Shown: positions 61,901 to 64,000 of the stretch, piece by piece
Layout: the number at the start of each line of letters is the position of its first letter
Numbering within the stretch: the stretch's first letter is position 1
NCBI GenBank assembly: GCA_028281025.1
Contig: JANQKR010000048.1
Location: 124,001-188,000, forward strand
Reading direction: 5' to 3'
Source of the DNA: Croceivirga sp.
GTDB lineage: Bacteria; Bacteroidota; Bacteroidia; Flavobacteriales; Flavobacteriaceae
DNA length: 64,000 nt
The notes under the pieces: model-generated
What the model was told of the DNA's origin: nothing
Seen by the model: the letters and a program-made list of their open reading frames with translations, nothing else
The model's database searches: none
Translations under genes and position numbers: made by a program

Positions 61901-62156
61901 CTTTGTGCTCCACATGCGATTGGTCCCTGCACTTAAGGGAAGGTGGTTGTTCAACTTTATGAGCGTGGCGGCCTTTGGTGCCATTATGATGACCTATTTT
62001 GGGGTCAACTTTTATTTGGTGGGGCTACATAGCTATGCACAATCCGGTTCTGCGGCGATTACCCCGGACTATGTAAAGTACATTGTTTTGGCCGTTATTC
62101 TTCTTGGAGGTATTAGTTACTGGAGGTATAGGGCGAATTACGTACAAGCAAAATAG
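58983..62156 (+). CDS. Cytochrome c biogenesis protein, CcsB(ResB)-CcsA fusion
   Basis: 1057 residues from the ATG at 58983 (MFELLKKTLFSTKLMA), preceded by a TAATTTTG -7 box at 58954-58961. N-terminal ResB half (helices in LFLLFAAAMGIGTFIESWY) with a large periplasmic domain to about 480, then a linker domain and the CcsA half with six helices and the WWD-type signature WGRYWGWDPKETW (952-964). Brings heme to apocytochromes c across the membrane (System II). The fusion is usual in this phylum. Single gene. Confidence 0.92.
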   Translation: MFELLKKTLFSTKLMAVLFLLFAAAMGIGTFIESWYSTETARIYIYNATWFEAIMVFFVINFFGNIYRYNLLQWKKWPVLVLHLSWILIIVGAFVTRYISFEGMMPIREGNSEKVFYSDKTYLTAYIDGPIDGQNRRKVLEDDILVTPEGKRSSLPWNDDFNGQAFSIAFVDFIKGAKEGLVPDEKGKEYLKIVEAGDGQRHEHYLENNSIASIHNVLFALNKETKGAINIFYRDGEFQIQSPFEGQYMRMADQFQGELVKDSIQPLQLRSLYTTAGMQFVIPEPLVKGSYGVVKVPENEMNEQTQDALVVAVTVNGETVEKRLLGSQGPSDFSDKFTLNGLDFSLRYGSKVYELPFNVRLNDFIAEKYPGTESSYKSFMSKVTIEDERPYDYDIFMNHILDHRGYRFFQSSFMPDEKGTVLSVNHDQWGTWITYIGYFLLYIGLLGIMFFGKTRFKELAKSLDKVKRKKATLAAVLLLCFGLHTYGQEPPHEDHTGLPTQAQIDSVIRATTVDVAHADKFGEIVIQDEGGRMKPLHTFTSELLRKLSGKDKFKDLNSDQVFLSMMLNPPLWYNVDFINVGERQNDSIRQIIGAEGGQKFINATDLFDATGMYKLKPYLEAATSTTNPNKFQKDFIKVHERIGLLNMALSGQILKIFPLLNDENNKWISAVEFRSGQYQVQDSLYANFMANGLPYYLNTLQNSIATGDYSESNKLLEAFKQNQRNHGQEVLPTEKKVKTEILYNKLDIFNRLFKYYGMVGLLLFIVLVLRIFKDREIWKAATYFLKGIIILFFIWHTAGLVLRWYISGHAPWSDAYESILYVAWATLAMGLAFGRKSELTIAASTFVTSMLLWIAHQSWVDPSIANLVPVLDSYWLMIHVAVIVGSYGPLTVGMILGVVSLLLIILTTKENKKKMELNLKELTIINELALTVGLVMLTIGNFLGGQWANESWGRYWGWDPKETWALVSIMIYAFVLHMRLVPALKGRWLFNFMSVAAFGAIMMTYFGVNFYLVGLHSYAQSGSAAITPDYVKYIVLAVILLGGISYWRYRANYVQAK

Positions 62157-62157
62157 C

Positions 62158-62231
62158 TGTCATTCCGAACGAGCGAAGTGAGGAGGAACCGTTTTGGATT
62201 TCTCACTGCCGTTTGCAGATTTGAAATGACC
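62158..62231. repeat. Intergenic repeat of the GTCATTCCGAAC type
   Basis: Starts GTCATTCCGAACGAGCGAAG and ends GATTTGAAATGAC, so the outer ends are complementary (GTCATT/AATGAC), forming a REP-like hairpin. Same family as the elements at 6144-6276. Confidence 0.7.
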
Positions 62232-62243
62232 TAATGTTTCTAT

Positions 62244-63521
62244 TCACTCCATTAGCAAGCCCATCAATTCCTCGGCGGCTACCTTTCCTTTTTCCCTTAA
62301 AAAATCCCTTGGGGTGTTGTCACCCAATTCAAATACGATTGCGGGCATTCCATGGGCTACAAAAAAATGGTTTCTGGAGACCATGGTCGGCGTCACTTTT
62401 TGGGAAGCACTGATATTGGTCTTTTTTGAAGGCAAACGATTTGAGATGCGCGTAATCCAATCAAATACTATTTTACCCCTTTCCCCAGTGACCGTGGTAT
62501 CCAAAGGATAGTAGATATCATCCCAGGTGGAGTGGAAGTCGACCCCAAAAACAAATTCGTACCCATCCTCACGTTTTTGCTTTAAAAAATCGCGGATTGC
62601 CCTGGTCTCGGGTTGATTGAATTCCTGCCAATCCCGGTTGAGGTCAATACCACCGGAATTGTGTCTCCAGTTTCCATTGTCCACCCCATCGGGATTCATC
62701 AAGGGTACATTAAAGACCGTGAATTTTTTCCGAAATGCCCTGGCTTGATCCGAATCTCCCGCAAGGGTTTCCATAAAGGACTTCATGGCCAAAAAACCGG
62801 TTACTTCCGGTGGGTGTTGACGGGAAATGATCACCAATGCCTTTTTTGAAGCACCTTCGTCCACTTCCATAAGGTTCATTGTACGACCTTCCCGACTCTT
62901 CCCAATTTCATAATTGGATATAAATTGTTTTTGGGAAAGGGAATCCACCCATTGTCCCACTCTTTTGGAGGGATACAATTCTTGGGCAGTTATCCAAATT
63001 GGCTTTTCGTCCACCCGAACCGTGACCTCTACAAATTCTGGGACAGCTTTTAATCCAAACGCTCCCTCCCCTGGGTTGATGGCCTTGAATTGGGTACTGT
63101 CCAGGGCCTTAAAATGCAGGCCATCATGGCTTATTTTTGGGTAGTATCGACTTCGACTGTCCTGATACGTTAGTTTTAAGGTAATTTCCTGTGCTGTGCT
63201 ACTCCAAACTTTAAAACCATACCAAGGACTAGGGTTTATGGGGGTGTTTTCTGCAGTAAACCAAAGGGTGTAATGGGTATTGGAATCCTGGGCAACACCA
63301 TTTAAACGGGCCCCATCGAACTGATTGCTGAAAAAAACCGTACTGTCCTGAAAAGCCCAGATTCCTTTCCATTGTCGCTGTACCGGTTTCGTTTTGGTAG
63401 ACACAATCGGAGTGGGACCTTGCCCTTGATATCCCGATTTTTCGGCCGCAGGTTTGGTGTTTTTACAAGCGAAAAGCACTAGAAAAAAAACGGTGACAAT
63501 GGGTATGGAATGTATTTTCAT
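62244..63521 (-). CDS. M14-family zinc carboxypeptidase, lipoprotein
   Basis: 425 residues. Lipobox FFLVLFACKN; an N-terminal beta domain of about 170 residues; then M14: RQHPPEVTGFLAMKSF (first zinc His/Glu), NPDGVDNGNWRHNSGG, IDLNRDW, VDFHSTWDDIYYP (third zinc His) and the catalytic Glu in FELGDNTPRDF. Cleaves C-terminal residues or cell-wall peptides in the periplasm. Single gene, convergent with the ccsBA gene. Confidence 0.88.
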   Translation of the reverse strand: MKIHSIPIVTVFFLVLFACKNTKPAAEKSGYQGQGPTPIVSTKTKPVQRQWKGIWAFQDSTVFFSNQFDGARLNGVAQDSNTHYTLWFTAENTPINPSPWYGFKVWSSTAQEITLKLTYQDSRSRYYPKISHDGLHFKALDSTQFKAINPGEGAFGLKAVPEFVEVTVRVDEKPIWITAQELYPSKRVGQWVDSLSQKQFISNYEIGKSREGRTMNLMEVDEGASKKALVIISRQHPPEVTGFLAMKSFMETLAGDSDQARAFRKKFTVFNVPLMNPDGVDNGNWRHNSGGIDLNRDWQEFNQPETRAIRDFLKQKREDGYEFVFGVDFHSTWDDIYYPLDTTVTGERGKIVFDWITRISNRLPSKKTNISASQKVTPTMVSRNHFFVAHGMPAIVFELGDNTPRDFLREKGKVAAEELMGLLME

Positions 63522-63572
63522 GATTCTTGAATTAGCCTATGGAAAAATATGGATTTTTAAGAAAGTTATGGT

Positions 63573-63607
63573 TTTGATGTTATTTTCAAAAGTTTTATGC
63601 ATCTTTG
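63573..63607 (+). promoter_or_regulatory. Probable promoter upstream of the MATE gene
   Basis: A TTTG (63573-63576) and CATCTTTG (63600-63607, near TAnnTTTG) are 23 bases apart, the Bacteroidota -33/-7 spacing. About 130 bases of leader follow. Confidence 0.4.
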
Positions 63608-63631
63608 CACCATCATGAAGTAATAGAAATT

Positions 63632-63673
63632 ATGAACACACTGGCATTTTTGGATCTGTTCCCGACCAAGTAA
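63632..63673 (+). other. Possible 13-codon leader peptide with hairpin
   Basis: ATG at 63632 reads MNTLAFLDLFPTK and ends with TAA at 63671. The stop overlaps a stem: GTAACC (63670-63675) pairs with GGTTAC (63690-63695). The MATE ATG is at 63738. The ribosome site before the short frame is weak. Confidence 0.3.
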
Positions 63674-63737
63674 CCGAAAGGGAGTTTTTGGTTACACGCT
63701 AGTTTTCTTCATTTTTTAACATCATAATTTCTAAATC

Positions 63738-64000
63738 ATGTCATCACGACAATTATCAATAAAACAATTAATTAGGTATTTCTGGATCGCCATTTCCGGT
63801 AAGGAACAGGAATTTACCAGTGGGAGCATTCGCAAGGCCATTTTTATGCTATCCATCCCCATGATTTTGGAAATGCTTATGGAGAGCATTTTTGCCTTGG
63901 TCGATATTGCCTACGTTTCCAGGGTAAGTGTAAATGCCGTAGCGACCATTGGCCTAACGGAATCCGTTATTACACTGGTCTATGCCATTGCCATTGGCTT
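63738..64000 (+). CDS. MATE-family efflux transporter, 3' end outside the window
   Basis: First 87 codons visible. After a charged leader (MSSRQLSIKQLIRYFWIAIS) and SGKEQEFTSGSIRKAIF come MATE features: LSIPMILEMLMESIFALVDI and VSVNAVATIGLTESV. Sodium- or proton-driven exporter of organic cations or polysaccharide precursors; subfamily cannot be told from this part. Monocistronic as far as visible. Confidence 0.85.
   Translation, partial: MSSRQLSIKQLIRYFWIAISGKEQEFTSGSIRKAIFMLSIPMILEMLMESIFALVDIAYVSRVSVNAVATIGLTESVITLVYAIAIG

Overview
The window looks like a chromosome segment from a marine-type member of the Flavobacteriaceae (Bacteroidota). This is inferred from gene content: a PorP/SprF-family protein and a likely type IX sorting tail, a DUF4290 protein, a CcsB-CcsA fusion, a MurA with Asp in place of the catalytic Cys, a DUF2911 protein, an OmpA-free complement of lipoproteins, and several -7 boxes of the Bacteroidota form TAnnTTTG. 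Muricauda/Allomuricauda relatives are my best guess, but I could not test this.

Layout. (1) 1-6.6 kb is an accessory island. It holds two overlapping tyrosine recombinases (the second with degenerate catalytic residues), a 5'-truncated RHS protein ending in a NucA/NucB-type nuclease toxin, its SMI1/KNR4 (Tdi1-like) immunity gene, an XRE regulator with a small lipoprotein, a frameshifted fragment of a mobile-element primase/helicase, a DUF3592-like membrane protein, and a dense set of repeats. (2) 6.6-17.2 kb holds scattered lipoproteins, an alpha/beta hydrolase, a TlpA-like thioredoxin lipoprotein, two adjoining heptamer tandem arrays, a PorP/SprF protein, a GIY-YIG protein, an amber-interrupted small membrane gene and an orphan TPR histidine kinase. 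(3) 17.3-24.0 kb is an AT-rich, one-directional module: an HTTM-like membrane protein (the fold family of vitamin K-dependent gamma-glutamyl carboxylase) with its partner protein, an S41B peptidase, three small membrane-anchored proteins with extremely Glu-rich tails, and an outer-membrane barrel of the TonB-receptor type. This is the best candidate for an undescribed system: Glu-rich substrates beside a carboxylase-like membrane enzyme.

(4) 24.8-32.4 kb carries a heavy-metal RND efflux operon (outer-membrane channel, two His-rich accessory proteins, adaptor and pump), closed by a strong bidirectional terminator and a tRNA-Met. (5) 32.7-41 kb is housekeeping: START-like protein, class IV aminotransferase, YqgE/AlgH, HU, fmt, recQ, a small NTPase, DUF493, DUF4290 and murA. 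(6) 41-47.8 kb is a minus-strand group with a light/oxidative-stress flavour: BLUF photoreceptor, DoxX-like and other membrane proteins, pirin, M20 hydrolase, photolyase/cryptochrome, an atypical SDR lacking the catalytic Tyr, and an SRPBCC protein whose promoter overlaps an inverted repeat. (7) 48-64 kb holds a secreted protein with a likely T9SS tail, a DUF2911 protein, a sodium/solute symporter with a 41-residue companion, a PIG-L deacetylase, an MscS-like channel, lipoproteins, maf, kdsC, a DUF2520 protein, the cytochrome c biogenesis fusion, an M14 carboxypeptidase and the start of a MATE transporter.
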